Virus record (IMG/VR): IMGVR_UViG_3300025380_000004
Span: 1-32,664 of that record
Direction: 5' to 3' (one strand)
Origin: a virus
Length of the DNA: 32,664 nucleotides
Part shown: positions 1 to 7,068 of the stretch, piece after piece
Layout of the letters: the number at the start of each line of letters is the position of its first letter
Position numbering within the stretch: position 1 is the stretch's first letter
Made by a program: the position numbers and the translations under genes
The notes under the pieces: generated by a model
Told to the model about the DNA's origin: nothing
The model's input: only the letters and a program-made list of their open reading frames with translations
Databases searched by the model: none

Positions 1-98
1 TGGCATTCTAACTCTTCTCTTTCGTGTTCCTTAACCGCTTTCTTTGTATTACTAATAAAAGAGAAGCTAACATCTTCAGTGCCTTTCTTTCTTGCCAT
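1..98 (-). CDS. Small Cys protein, 5' part only (cut by window edge)
   Basis: Only the first 32 or so codons are inside the window. They read MARKKGTEDVSF and onward, and are identical to the start of the plus-strand gene at 2465, because bases 1-119 are a perfect inverted copy of 2444-2562. The start codon overlaps the stop of the methyltransferase upstream of it (TAATG), so the two are translationally coupled. The function is unknown. The full-length copy at 2465 has four cysteines in its second half. Confidence 0.75.
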   Translation of the reverse strand, partial: MARKKGTEDVSFSFISNTKKAVKEHEREELEC

Positions 99-119
99 TA
101 AAACTCCAATTTTAACTGA
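1..119. repeat. 119-bp inverted repeat, left copy
   Basis: The reverse complement of this segment is identical, base for base, to 2444-2562. It covers the last codons of the methyltransferase at 98-898 (tail QLKLEF) plus the start of the next gene. It reaches the window edge, so the repeat may be longer. Matching stops just inside the methyltransferase, right at the shared QL codons. Confidence 0.95.
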
Positions 120-898
120 TTAACTTCCGTTTCAATTCTATGCTTTATTATCTCACAATATTCTTCTGATATTTCACAACCTATCCATTTCCTATTTGAT
201 TTCTCACACATTTTAGCAGTTGTTCCGCTTCCCATAAACGGGTCAAATATTAAATCGTTTTTGTTGCTCCAAGATAGTATATGGTCGGTTGCTAATTTTT
301 CTGGGAATACAGCAGGATGTTTTTCTCTTGTTCCGCTTTCATGATACGTCCATATATTCATTCTACGACCAAATTCTTTTCTTGTTATAATCCTTTTAGG
401 TTTTACAGAACCATCCTTAAATCTATGACCTTGCGATTCTTTTTTTTTACTTGGTTTTGTTTTATTTTTTCTATCTTTAATTGGATTAAATGTTTTAATT
501 TTACCTTTACTTAAAATAAACATATATTCAAAATCTTGCCAATAAGACAAATTGCTGCCCGTAGCCCCTTGACCACCTTTTTGATAAATCATAGTATCAT
601 GCAAATTAAAACCTATTTCTTTAAAATATAATGCTTGTTTAAAACTTGTTCCAGTTTCACTTCCCTTAATTGTTGCGTCTCCAACTACCCAAACTACCAC
701 GCCACCAACTTTTGTTGTTCGATATAACTCTTTTGCTAATGCTTCAAAATCCCAAGAATATCCTTTATAATCTCGCAAATTATCATAAGGTGGACTTGTA
801 ACAGTTAAATCAAAAGTATTATCATTTACTGTATTTAGATATTTAACATTATCAAAGCAGAATAATTGACCGTTATCTGTTTTGTAATATGGTTTCAT
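98..898 (-). CDS. DNA methyltransferase, beta class (N6-adenine or N4-cytosine)
   Basis: This 266-residue enzyme is predicted to transfer a methyl group from S-adenosylmethionine to an exocyclic amino group of adenine or cytosine in DNA. Catalytic motif IV (TSPPY, residues 34-38) precedes the SAM-binding motif I (FDPFMGSGTT, about 218-227), which is the beta-class order; SPPY occurs in both N4C and N6A enzymes. The start overlaps the stop of the upstream small membrane peptide (ATGA), and its stop overlaps the next start. No restriction endonuclease lies nearby, so it looks solitary, as is common in phages. The last six residues are QLKLEF, which fits the sliding-clamp-binding pattern QLxLxF. 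The N-terminus (YxTDNGQL) resembles the methyltransferase at 31587 and the minigene at 2415. Confidence 0.9.
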   Translation of the reverse strand: MKPYYKTDNGQLFCFDNVKYLNTVNDNTFDLTVTSPPYDNLRDYKGYSWDFEALAKELYRTTKVGGVVVWVVGDATIKGSETGTSFKQALYFKEIGFNLHDTMIYQKGGQGATGSNLSYWQDFEYMFILSKGKIKTFNPIKDRKNKTKPSKKKESQGHRFKDGSVKPKRIITRKEFGRRMNIWTYHESGTREKHPAVFPEKLATDHILSWSNKNDLIFDPFMGSGTTAKMCEKSNRKWIGCEISEEYCEIIKHRIETEVNQLKLEF

Positions 899-966
899 CT
901 ACCAACACTCAATACGGCTAATATCACGAAAAATGCGAGTTGGGAAGATACATAACCTTTTCTCAT
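895..966 (-). CDS. 23-residue membrane peptide between two methyltransferases
   Basis: This short open frame starts just after the upstream methyltransferase stop and ends in an ATGA overlap with the next one. It reads MRKGYVSS, then a hydrophobic stretch (LAFFVILAVLSV), then GR, so it could be a single-span peptide. It may instead serve only to couple translation. Its last 60 or so bases match the segment in front of the minigene at 2415 on the plus strand, evidence that the two loci are copies. Confidence 0.45.
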   Translation of the reverse strand: MRKGYVSSQLAFFVILAVLSVGR

Positions 967-967
967 A

Positions 968-2218
968 TTAAAACTCCAATTCAGTTTGAACGATATAATT
1001 TTCAATTCTACTTTTAGCAATATTAAAATAATCTTCATCTAACTCGATTCCGATGAAGTTAAAGTTTTCAAGTTTAGCACCTATTCCAGTTGAGCCACTT
1101 CCCATAAACGGGTCGAGGATAGTTCCGCCTTTCGGAGTTATAAGCCTGCATAGATAACTCATAAGTGCTATTGGTTTGACTGTGGGATGGTTGTTATTTC
1201 TCAATGTAGATCCTCTTTGAAAAGCATTATCTATTTCTTTATTTCTTCCATCATTTGTTTTCTTCTCTTCAAACCCTTCAAGCCCTTTATTCCGCTCACT
1301 TTTTGAAGCCTTCGCACAATAAAAAAAGCGGGAGGCAGAGCCAGAACCAGCGTCGGGGAGCTTAACCTCATCAGCAGAGTTCTTATTCATACCCCAACCA
1401 TCTTGTTCGGGTTTAACACTTCGTTGTAATTTACGAGCCTTACCGCTACCATTACTATCAGGAAACAGCCCAACCACTTCATCACTTCCGTCGTGGATTA
1501 GGTTGGCAGGGAATCTGCCTTGAGTCTGTGGCTTACTTTCCCAGCCATTGTTAGGAGCATTAGGTGTGCTAGTGTCTTTGTTGTTTCCTTGTGTTCTTTC
1601 TAATTTATCTCCACTCCCAACCCTGCACCCATCAATATTTATTCCACCTGTCCCGTGTTTCAAAACATTTTGAGCCACCGTTTTTTCTTCGAGAGGTTTG
1701 CGGCAGAGAGTCCATAATTCCATAGCTGGTTTTAGAGCTGTTCCCCAGCCTTCGTATTTAGAGTTTCCTTTGGTATCAGTTGTTTCTCTTGTTGGAACTC
1801 CACCTTTTTCAGCAGTTCTTTCGCTTGATATTCCTCCACCTCTTTGGTCTGGAACTTGTCGTGTTCCCAATACTTCCCTCTCATTCCCTTGCAACTTATC
1901 AACCGCCTTACCAATATTGTGGCTCTTAGGAAATCCTGAACCATAAATCCAAGCAACAATATCCCGAATTTCAAATCCAGCATCTTCTAAATTAACTGCC
2001 ATTCTATGTTGAGTCCTCGTTCCACAAGCTACTAAAGCGTGTCCACCTGCTTTCAAAACTCTTAGAGCTTCCTGCCAGACTTCAACTTTTGGAACGTTAT
2101 AATCCCACTTTTTACCCATAAATGATATACCATAAGGTGGATCAACAACAATAGAGTCTACACTATTATCTTCTAATTTCTGCATTTCAACTAAGCAATC
2201 ACCTTGTATTAATCTCAT
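968..2218 (-). CDS. DNA adenine-type methyltransferase (DPPY), phage style
   Basis: A 416-residue beta-class methyltransferase. Catalytic motif IV is DPPY at residues 26-29, and SAM motif I is DPFMGSGST at about 369-377. The long middle contains the KPAMELW and GTGGINIDGCR segments typical of phage-borne N6-adenine methylases. I place the start at 2218 because AGAGGATT lies just upstream on the minus strand; a longer frame from a TTG at 2236 would run through that ribosome-binding site. The C-terminus is QTELEF, a weaker version of the QLKLEF clamp-like tail of its neighbours. It is the first gene of the minus-strand operon and diverges from the plus-strand genes at 2277. Confidence 0.9.
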   Translation of the reverse strand: MRLIQGDCLVEMQKLEDNSVDSIVVDPPYGISFMGKKWDYNVPKVEVWQEALRVLKAGGHALVACGTRTQHRMAVNLEDAGFEIRDIVAWIYGSGFPKSHNIGKAVDKLQGNEREVLGTRQVPDQRGGGISSERTAEKGGVPTRETTDTKGNSKYEGWGTALKPAMELWTLCRKPLEEKTVAQNVLKHGTGGINIDGCRVGSGDKLERTQGNNKDTSTPNAPNNGWESKPQTQGRFPANLIHDGSDEVVGLFPDSNGSGKARKLQRSVKPEQDGWGMNKNSADEVKLPDAGSGSASRFFYCAKASKSERNKGLEGFEEKKTNDGRNKEIDNAFQRGSTLRNNNHPTVKPIALMSYLCRLITPKGGTILDPFMGSGSTGIGAKLENFNFIGIELDEDYFNIAKSRIENYIVQTELEF

Positions 2219-2276
2219 ACTAATCCTCTGTGCCAAAACTATAATTCTCTTTATATAAAGTCAAGGAGATTCTTAA
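2219..2276. promoter_or_regulatory. Divergent promoter region with 12-bp palindrome
   Basis: This 58-bp gap separates the minus-strand methyltransferase operon from the plus-strand small-gene run. It holds the perfect palindrome CTTTATATAAAG (2249-2260), which can supply a -10-like element to both sides and could be an operator. Ribosome-binding sites sit at each end (AGAGG on minus, AAGGAG on plus). The -35 elements are not clear. Confidence 0.5.
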
Positions 2277-2296
2277 ATGCTAAACGCATACATGAT
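2272..2296 (+). repeat. 25-bp direct repeat, copy 1 (MLNAYMI start)
   Basis: Identical to 3131-3155. In both places it contains the start codon and first codons of a small gene (MLNAYMI). A conserved gene start joined to different downstream sequence suggests recombination at the 5' end of the gene. Confidence 0.9.
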
Positions 2297-2414
2297 TAAT
2301 ATGAGATTAATAGGGGGAAAGATGAAGAAGATTATATTATGCGTATTGTTATCGTTTATGTTTGCAGTTGTTGTTCGCATATTTCGTGATATTAGTCGGA
2401 TTGAGTGTTGGTAA
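2277..2414 (+). CDS. Small membrane protein, hybrid-looking N-terminus
   Basis: A 45-codon frame with AAGGAG upstream. It begins MLNAYMI, continues through MRLI (the first four residues of the methyltransferase at 968-2218), and then a GGGGGAAAG ribosome-binding site and an internal ATG at 2322 lead into MKKIILCVLLSFMFAVVVRIF, a likely membrane span. The internal start at 2322 may be the real one. The last 60 or so bases match the region just before the methyltransferase at 98-898. The simplest reading is that this is the 'empty' counterpart of the minus-strand locus, with the methyltransferase body missing after its fourth codon. Confidence 0.45.
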   Translation: MLNAYMINMRLIGGKMKKIILCVLLSFMFAVVVRIFRDISRIECW

Positions 2415-2465
2415 ATGAAACTAATATACGAAACAGATAACGGTCAGTTAAAATTGGAGTTTTAA
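2415..2465 (+). CDS. 16-residue minigene: fused start and end of a methyltransferase
   Basis: The frame reads MKLIYETDNGQLKLEF and stops. Its first half matches the N-terminus of the methyltransferases at 98-898 and 31587 (YxTDNGQL), and its second half is their C-terminal tail (QLKLEF). About 250 codons are missing between, with the join at the shared QL codons. It sits between the same upstream and downstream genes as the intact minus-strand enzyme and keeps the TAATG overlap with the next start. It is most likely a deletion scar or an unoccupied insertion site rather than a functional gene, but the frame is open. Confidence 0.7.
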   Translation: MKLIYETDNGQLKLEF

Positions 2466-2562
2466 TGGCAAGAAAGAAAGGCACTGAAGATGTTAGCTTC
2501 TCTTTTATTAGTAATACAAAGAAAGCGGTTAAGGAACACGAAAGAGAAGAGTTAGAATGCCA
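2444..2562. repeat. 119-bp inverted repeat, right copy
   Basis: Perfect reverse complement of bases 1-119. It starts in the last codons of the minigene and runs into the gene at 2465. Together the two copies bracket about 2.3 kb holding both minus-strand methyltransferases, a geometry that would allow the segment to invert by recombination. Confidence 0.95.
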
Positions 2563-2707
2563 CAATGGATTATGTGCTGGTAAGTCAAGATGTGCAGTAT
2601 ATAAAGGAGATGAAGAAGGGATTCACAGAGTAAAAAGAAATCCTACCACATGTAGAATATATACCCCAAAGGAGACGGAATATGTCGGAAAGAATAAGCG
2701 ATATTAA
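2465..2707 (+). CDS. Small Cys protein, unknown
   Basis: This 80-residue protein begins MARKKGTEDVSF. Four cysteines in its second half (in ECHNGLCAGKSRC and TTCRIY) could bind a metal. The first 33 codons are duplicated in inverted form at the left edge of the window. It is coupled to the minigene by TAATG and overlaps the next start by 26 bases. I do not recognise the family. Confidence 0.7.
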   Translation: MARKKGTEDVSFSFISNTKKAVKEHEREELECHNGLCAGKSRCAVYKGDEEGIHRVKRNPTTCRIYTPKETEYVGKNKRY

Positions 2708-2900
2708 TACTACATTCGTTGATGGTTTATGCTTAAATACTAGGTGTGATTCAAACTCTATATGTAATCATTACTCAGAAGATGCAACGTCAGAACAGCG
2801 AGATAGATTCATTGTAAATCCTTGTATACAATGCAACTCGTTTCTTGATAATAGAGAAAAGGAAGACCCAGTAGAAAACTCGGAGTTAGAAGCATATTAA
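2682..2900 (+). CDS. Small Cys-rich protein, unknown
   Basis: A 72-residue acidic protein with six cysteines: C in the segment GLCLNTRCDSNSICNHY, then CIQC further on. The spacing suggests a small zinc-binding fold. It starts inside the end of the upstream gene, with GGAGACGGAAT as the ribosome-binding region. The cysteine arrangement (a CxxxxC pair early, then CxxC) also occurs in the proteins at 15594 and 17522. Function unknown. Confidence 0.65.
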   Translation: MSERISDINTTFVDGLCLNTRCDSNSICNHYSEDATSEQRDRFIVNPCIQCNSFLDNREKEDPVENSELEAY

Positions 2901-2916
2901 AAACATAGGGAATAAT

Positions 2917-3135
2917 ATGGGATATAAAAAATGGAATAGATTTGTTAGAGATGGACTTGTTATCAATAAACAATCAAACACAAAATATGGGTTTAGCAAG
3001 ATGTGTAAGCTATTTGGCAAAGAGTATATTGACTATATAAAAGCATCATGGGAAACAAATCAACTTTCGGCACAAGAGTTTATGGCAATAAATGGGGATA
3101 TACCACAAAGCTTTATGGATAAATACATAGCTTAA
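2917..3135 (+). CDS. Small protein, unknown
   Basis: A 72-residue protein, MGYKKWNRFVRDGL and onward, rich in aromatic and lysine residues and without membrane spans. It follows a weak AGGGAATA ribosome-binding site. Its stop is directly followed by the ATG of the next gene. No family recognised. Confidence 0.6.
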   Translation: MGYKKWNRFVRDGLVINKQSNTKYGFSKMCKLFGKEYIDYIKASWETNQLSAQEFMAINGDIPQSFMDKYIA

Positions 3136-3155
3136 ATGCTAAACGCATACATGAT
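3131..3155 (+). repeat. 25-bp direct repeat, copy 2 (MLNAYMI start)
   Basis: Identical to 2272-2296. It spans the stop of the preceding gene and the first codons of the next, as the first copy spans the start of the gene at 2277. Confidence 0.9.
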
Positions 3156-3396
3156 CTACAATAAATACAGAGTCGCTGAAATTAAACTCGAAATAGGCTA
3201 CCGCCACGAAGCTAGAACTTGGGCTAATAAACAATACAAGCTAGGCATATCTGTATTCATAGGGAGATACTCACCAAAATTCTGCAAGTGGAGATGGATC
3301 AGATACATTCCCAGAATGAAAATAAACTCGACACAGATAGGGGTTGCACAGCCTACTCCGTATCGATCTGTAAATAATACAATCGCCACGAGGTAA
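3136..3396 (+). CDS. Basic protein, unknown
   Basis: An 86-residue basic, aromatic-rich protein that shares its first seven residues (MLNAYMI) with the frame at 2277, which supports this start. It has no obvious ribosome-binding site and probably depends on the preceding gene, whose stop it abuts. The codons use more C and A than neighbouring genes. Function unknown, and it could be a remnant. Confidence 0.45.
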   Translation: MLNAYMIYNKYRVAEIKLEIGYRHEARTWANKQYKLGISVFIGRYSPKFCKWRWIRYIPRMKINSTQIGVAQPTPYRSVNNTIATR

Positions 3397-3407
3397 AAGG
3401 AGGCTCA

Positions 3408-3542
3408 ATGAAGTACATAATAACAATACTATACATAACAATCATAACCCTACTTATAAAAAAACGCCACGAAGATAAACAAACCATACAACTCTTCAAC
3501 GATGAATGCCAAGAACTATACAGGAAGTATTCAAATAAATAA
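3408..3542 (+). CDS. 44-residue small membrane protein
   Basis: A short gene with an excellent AAAGGAGG ribosome-binding site. The N-terminal 17 residues (MKYIITILYITIITLLI) form a membrane span, followed by a charged tail (KKRHEDKQ). The layout, one span then a charged helix, resembles small phage membrane proteins such as spanin components or superinfection factors, but there is no specific signature. It is the last gene before a long gap. Confidence 0.6.
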   Translation: MKYIITILYITIITLLIKKRHEDKQTIQLFNDECQELYRKYSNK

Positions 3543-4350
3543 ACCCGTCTTGATACGTTTATTATATACAACATCCTTTTTAATCGCTCTCGTCATATAT
3601 AAACCACCAATACAAACAACTGTTTAGCTTAATCACGCATAAACACACAGGAAAGACCAGTATCCTAACAATATTACCATGCACAATCGCTTTTAATGGA
3701 TGTCTACCTACCAAATTTTACCTTGCCACGACTCCACACTCCCCATCCCAACTCACTGATAACAAAGAACTTATACCAGCAGCAATGACGCTACCAAAAA
3801 AATAAATACCCAAATGTTATTTCTGCAGCATTATAAATCTTATCCAATCAATAACGCAAACCAGCATCAGTAAAGGATTCAAACGAAAGCGAAGAAGGAA
3901 AACAAAGGAATCGGGGCAAAAAAAAAATTCGTGGTAGCTTCGCACTAAAGATTGGTTCAAAAACAAGCTCTCCCGCCCGATCTTTTAACAGATGAGAAAG
4001 TAGCAAGGATAGAAAGAAAAAAACATCACAGCACAACCATCGGAAGCTACGTGGCAATACAATAATATACACATACTATCATAAAGGAATGCAAAGCTCT
4101 GATAGTGTCCTTGATGAAAAATTGGGGAGATGCCAAGTTAGCAATTTTCGGTTTGGATTTCTACCCTTTGACATTGGTCCTGGACCGTGAACAAAGAAAA
4201 AAAAGGAACCAAAGAAAAAAAGATCTCCAGCTTGCATTTGTTCTGAGATATATATAAAAGATTTTTCTAGTAAATAGTTTTTGTTAGACAAAAAAGAATT
4301 GACATTTTTTTAATTAGATTCAGTTTTGGCAATATAAAAGGGGGCACAAA
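3543..4350. other. 808-bp gap of unusual composition, no gene supported
   Basis: I see no convincing gene here. The first third is G-poor and rich in CA and CCA runs on the plus strand; from about 3870 to 4260 the plus strand becomes purine-rich with long A runs. There is a perfect GGTCCtGGACC palindrome at 4176-4186. The end carries TTGACA at 4299-4304 with no good -10 at the usual distance. The strand asymmetry could mark a replication origin, a decayed segment or foreign DNA. Confidence 0.4.
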
Positions 4351-5538
4351 ATGAAAAAGAGAACAGTTGCACAAGTTGCAAGAAAAGAATTTTGGAAGGG
4401 AGATCACATGAAAAAATATGAAGTTTTAGAAAAAAAAGATTTTTTAAAAATTCCTGATCACTGTAAATTTAAAAACTATTTACAGTTTACAAAAAAAGAA
4501 AATAGTAATTTTGAAATTGTAGATGATAAGTATATTAATTACTTATCAGAATTTGATGTCGGCGGCGGCGGTGGTAATAGTGAAAGTACCTCATTTGGCA
4601 TTGGATCACTTCAGAAAACAATTGGCAATTCTAGTCAATTAGATTATAGTAAACGATCTATAAAAGAATTTCTTATAAAAGAATTTGATCTTACTGGAAT
4701 TGAATTGGATAACAAAGTAGATTATTTATATCATTACTTAGCTGATCCACATGAATTGACAAACAAAGAAGTTTACACGGTTGACGGTCTAGTCAAGTTT
4801 ACAGCTAAAGGCAAAAAAATCTATAACAAAGTTCCTGCATTAAAAAATTATAAATATAATTGCCTTGAGAATAACATTGAACATGCATTAAATATAGTTA
4901 TTAGACTGCACAAATCATATACAAGTTACGGCGTAAATTTAAATGATTTACGTCAAGACTGTTACTTGTATTATTTACAAAGAAAAAAAAACCTACCTAA
5001 AAACTGGATCATTGCGAAAAATAAGTACTTTCAGAAAACTGGTAGAAAATTGACTTCATTAAAGTTTTTAGTGAATATTCTAAAAAGTTATTTTCGTAAA
5101 CGAGTAAACGAATATTTGTATTGCTTTTATATTCCTTCAAAAATAAAAAACAAATTTCCAGAAAAAGCGAAAAACATTCAAATTAGAAGTTCAAAAAACT
5201 TATTTGATAATATGAAGTCAAATAATTTTGAAGGCAATAGAAATGCAATTTCACGCACTAGGCAAGCATCTATTTATCCTGTAGGGAGTGTAGAATATTT
5301 TTCTGAAGTCAAGAGCTGCAATGTGAAAGAATTAGAATATATCGATATTGGCAAAACTGATAAAATAATTTCTGATAGTGTTAGAATTTTGAAAAAAGAA
5401 ATATACATTGATATATGGAATTTGAAATTGCAAGGTCTTAAACTTTCAGAAATTGCAAGCCAATTAAATTTATCGGTTCCTTTGATAAAAAAGCGGTCAA
5501 TGATAATTAATATATTGTTTGACCAATATGGTTATTAA
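4351..5538 (+). CDS. Sigma-factor-like or HTH regulator
   Basis: A 395-residue protein. The C-terminal 40 residues (GLKLSEIASQLNLSVPLIKKRS) read as a helix-turn-helix of the sigma-70 region 4 type. The middle (about 165-260) has helices with a DLRQDCYLYYLQR stretch that recalls sigma region 2. A GGGGG run lies near residue 72. It may be a phage sigma-like transcription factor; the evidence is limited to the HTH and overall layout. A second start at 4408 also has a good ribosome-binding site (AAGGGAGATCAC). It stands alone between two gaps and has its own terminator. Confidence 0.55.
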   Translation: MKKRTVAQVARKEFWKGDHMKKYEVLEKKDFLKIPDHCKFKNYLQFTKKENSNFEIVDDKYINYLSEFDVGGGGGNSESTSFGIGSLQKTIGNSSQLDYSKRSIKEFLIKEFDLTGIELDNKVDYLYHYLADPHELTNKEVYTVDGLVKFTAKGKKIYNKVPALKNYKYNCLENNIEHALNIVIRLHKSYTSYGVNLNDLRQDCYLYYLQRKKNLPKNWIIAKNKYFQKTGRKLTSLKFLVNILKSYFRKRVNEYLYCFYIPSKIKNKFPEKAKNIQIRSSKNLFDNMKSNNFEGNRNAISRTRQASIYPVGSVEYFSEVKSCNVKELEYIDIGKTDKIISDSVRILKKEIYIDIWNLKLQGLKLSEIASQLNLSVPLIKKRSMIINILFDQYGY

Positions 5539-5564
5539 TAGATATATAATAAAAGCATTTACAG
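5535..5564 (+). repeat. 30-bp direct repeat, copy 1
   Basis: Contains the stop codon of the sigma-like gene and ends in AAAAGCATTTACAG. It matches 5649-5678 with one mismatch. The second copy lies in non-coding DNA, so the gene end appears to have been duplicated or used as a recombination point. Confidence 0.9.
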
Positions 5565-5593
5565 GCAAGTTTTTTTGACTTGCCTGTTTTTTT
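5562..5593 (+). terminator. Rho-independent terminator of the sigma-like gene
   Basis: Nine-base-pair stem CAGGCAAGT / ACTTGCCTG with a seven-base T-rich loop, followed by seven T residues. It lies 23 bases after the stop codon. Confidence 0.92.
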
Positions 5594-5648
5594 ATAACTT
5601 ATTTTTTATAACTTATTAAAAAGCATGATTGACACCATAAAAAGCAAT

Positions 5649-5678
5649 TTAATAGATATGTAATAAAAGCATTTACAG
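5649..5678 (+). repeat. 30-bp direct repeat, copy 2
   Basis: Matches 5535-5564 with one mismatch, in intergenic DNA after the terminator. Confidence 0.9.
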
Positions 5679-5771
5679 TTTACTCAATATATATTTAATA
5701 AACTATTTTAATTTAATTTTAAAATAAATAATAAACTTCATAACTTTTATCAAAAAAGCTGACAAGTATAG

Positions 5772-5801
5772 TTGACAGAGAAAAAAACAAACATATATTA
5801 T
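5772..5801 (+). promoter_or_regulatory. Probable sigma-70 promoter
   Basis: TTGACA (5772-5777) is followed after 18 bases by TATTAT (5796-5801). It points toward the palindromic sites at 5885-5928, which lie just beyond the expected transcript start, where a repressor would block it. Confidence 0.5.
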
Positions 5802-5884
5802 TTGTAGTTAGTTTTTTAATTTATTTTTTTCTATTTTTAAAAACTAATTTTTTTGTTCGGTGTTTGCATTTCGTTCATTTGGAA

Positions 5885-5928
5885 GTTACACAAAGTGTAA
5901 CGTGGAAGTTACGGAAAGTGTAACTTCC
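5885..5928. promoter_or_regulatory. Two tandem palindromic operator-like sites
   Basis: Site 1 is GTTACAC-AAA-GTGTAAC (5885-5901). Site 2 is GGAAGTTAC / GTAACTTCC around a seven-base centre (5904-5928). They share the GAAGTTAC...GTGTAAC theme and lie about 21 bp apart centre to centre, two helical turns, as expected for cooperative binding of a dimeric repressor. No adjacent repressor gene is evident apart from the HTH gene at 4351. Confidence 0.7.
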
Positions 5929-6223
5929 TTATACATAGAATACAGACATAGATTACAACAGAGATTATCACTTTATTCTATGTTTATATGTTATGACGAT
6001 TATAGACGTGATATTAGTAATGTATCGGTTTGGAGGCACAAATTGATCGAGTCAGTGCAAAGAATCGGTGCATTATTAAGCTTACAACAATGTTAATACA
6101 TTATGAGATTATAATCAGGTAGTAAAGTGATTCCCAGTGTATGAAGTTATTATCTTCATCTTAGTATGTTTACTTATGCTTTCGTTATCCCATGAGAGCA
6201 TAAAAAAACAGATGGAGGTAGTT

Positions 6224-6964
6224 ATGGGAAAGTTTATGGATGTTTTAGTAGGAGTCAATTCGATTGATGTTCCTGAGGTTATTTTTAATTATGGGAAAGT
6301 TGCTTACAAAGAATTATTCCAAGATTATGAATGTAATCTCGTGTTCAGCGGAAAGGTTGGTAGTGTTGCTTTATCTACAGAAAAAGCTTTAGAGTTATTT
6401 GAAGCAAATCCAGAAGGTTATGGTTTCAAGATTGAAAAAGTAGAAACTATTACTATTATGGGTCAATTTTGTTTGAAGGTAATTTCTAAAGAAATTTCTT
6501 TGGTTAATAAGCAAGTTTCTGGTCTTGACGTTAATGATCCTGATAATGATGATGCTTTTATGGCTGTAAGGCGTGAAGCTGGAAAGCTTAACAGTTATGG
6601 CGAAAAAATAAAAGCTCATTGTAAAGGTGTAGGTAATGCCTTGAAAGGTCATTTAATCAATCGTGGCAGAAACATTAGGATCGTTGGAACTAAAGATGGT
6701 GTAGTTGACATTTTTATCTCTGGTAATGAGATCAGCGAAACTAATAATGGAGATCATATTCTTCATGCTGTCAATTCCTGTGATCATGCTTTTGAAGTTA
6801 ATAACAAAATTAGAGGACTTCAAGGAGCATCTGGAGCAATTAAGGAAACTCGTTATGCTTTTTTCCACGCAGAAGGTAATGATTTATACCTTTGGGAATC
6901 ATGGTTTGAAAACGGTAAAGAGAAATTCAATGAAATTGAATACGGACCGTTAGTAGGAAAGTAA
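6224..6964 (+). CDS. Hypothetical protein, 246 residues
   Basis: I place the start at 6224 because GGAGG sits seven bases upstream; a longer in-frame stretch back to 6137 lacks such a site. The protein begins MGKFMDVLVGVNSIDVPEV, is slightly acidic, has no membrane span and shows no motif I know. Its middle includes DVNDPDNDDAF, an Asp-rich loop. It is preceded by the palindrome region, so it is probably the regulated gene. Function unknown. Confidence 0.75.
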   Translation: MGKFMDVLVGVNSIDVPEVIFNYGKVAYKELFQDYECNLVFSGKVGSVALSTEKALELFEANPEGYGFKIEKVETITIMGQFCLKVISKEISLVNKQVSGLDVNDPDNDDAFMAVRREAGKLNSYGEKIKAHCKGVGNALKGHLINRGRNIRIVGTKDGVVDIFISGNEISETNNGDHILHAVNSCDHAFEVNNKIRGLQGASGAIKETRYAFFHAEGNDLYLWESWFENGKEKFNEIEYGPLVGK

Positions 6965-7068
6965 AATCCCCCACCTGAAAATTATGGCTGGTTATGAAAG
7001 CCAGCTATGGTTTTTGCCAAGTTTCGGTTATACGAGATTTAGCAAAGATTATTATAGGAGTGTGGATT

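Larger units (their letters stand above)
5594..6223. other. Regulatory gap upstream of the gene at 6224
   Basis: About 630 bases with no gene I would defend. It contains direct repeat copy 2 (5649-5678), a probable promoter (5772-5801), two adjacent palindromes (5885-5901 and 5904-5928) and a third inverted repeat (5934-5982: CATAGAATA / TATTCTATG around a 31-base loop). The array of symmetric sites suggests a control region or an origin. Confidence 0.55.

Noticed and set aside
1698-1946. Plus-strand open frame opposite a methyltransferase
   Set aside because: It is the antisense of the strongly supported methyltransferase at 968-2218, with no ribosome-binding site.
3848-4291. Minus-strand open frames in the gap
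   Set aside because: Their proteins are low-complexity F/S/L-rich, have no ribosome-binding site and come from purine-rich plus-strand DNA.
4351-5538. QLNLSV as a clamp motif in the sigma-like protein
   Set aside because: It falls in the predicted helix-turn-helix (SEIASQLNLS), so it is part of the DNA-binding fold.
5860-6096. Open frame of 78 codons over the palindromes
   Set aside because: It starts at TTG without a ribosome-binding site and covers operator-like palindromes; coding is unlikely.
6985-7040. attC-like site before the gene at 7069
   Set aside because: GTTATACG is present but no TAAC partner pairs with it upstream; only a GCTGG/CCAGC hairpin is clear.
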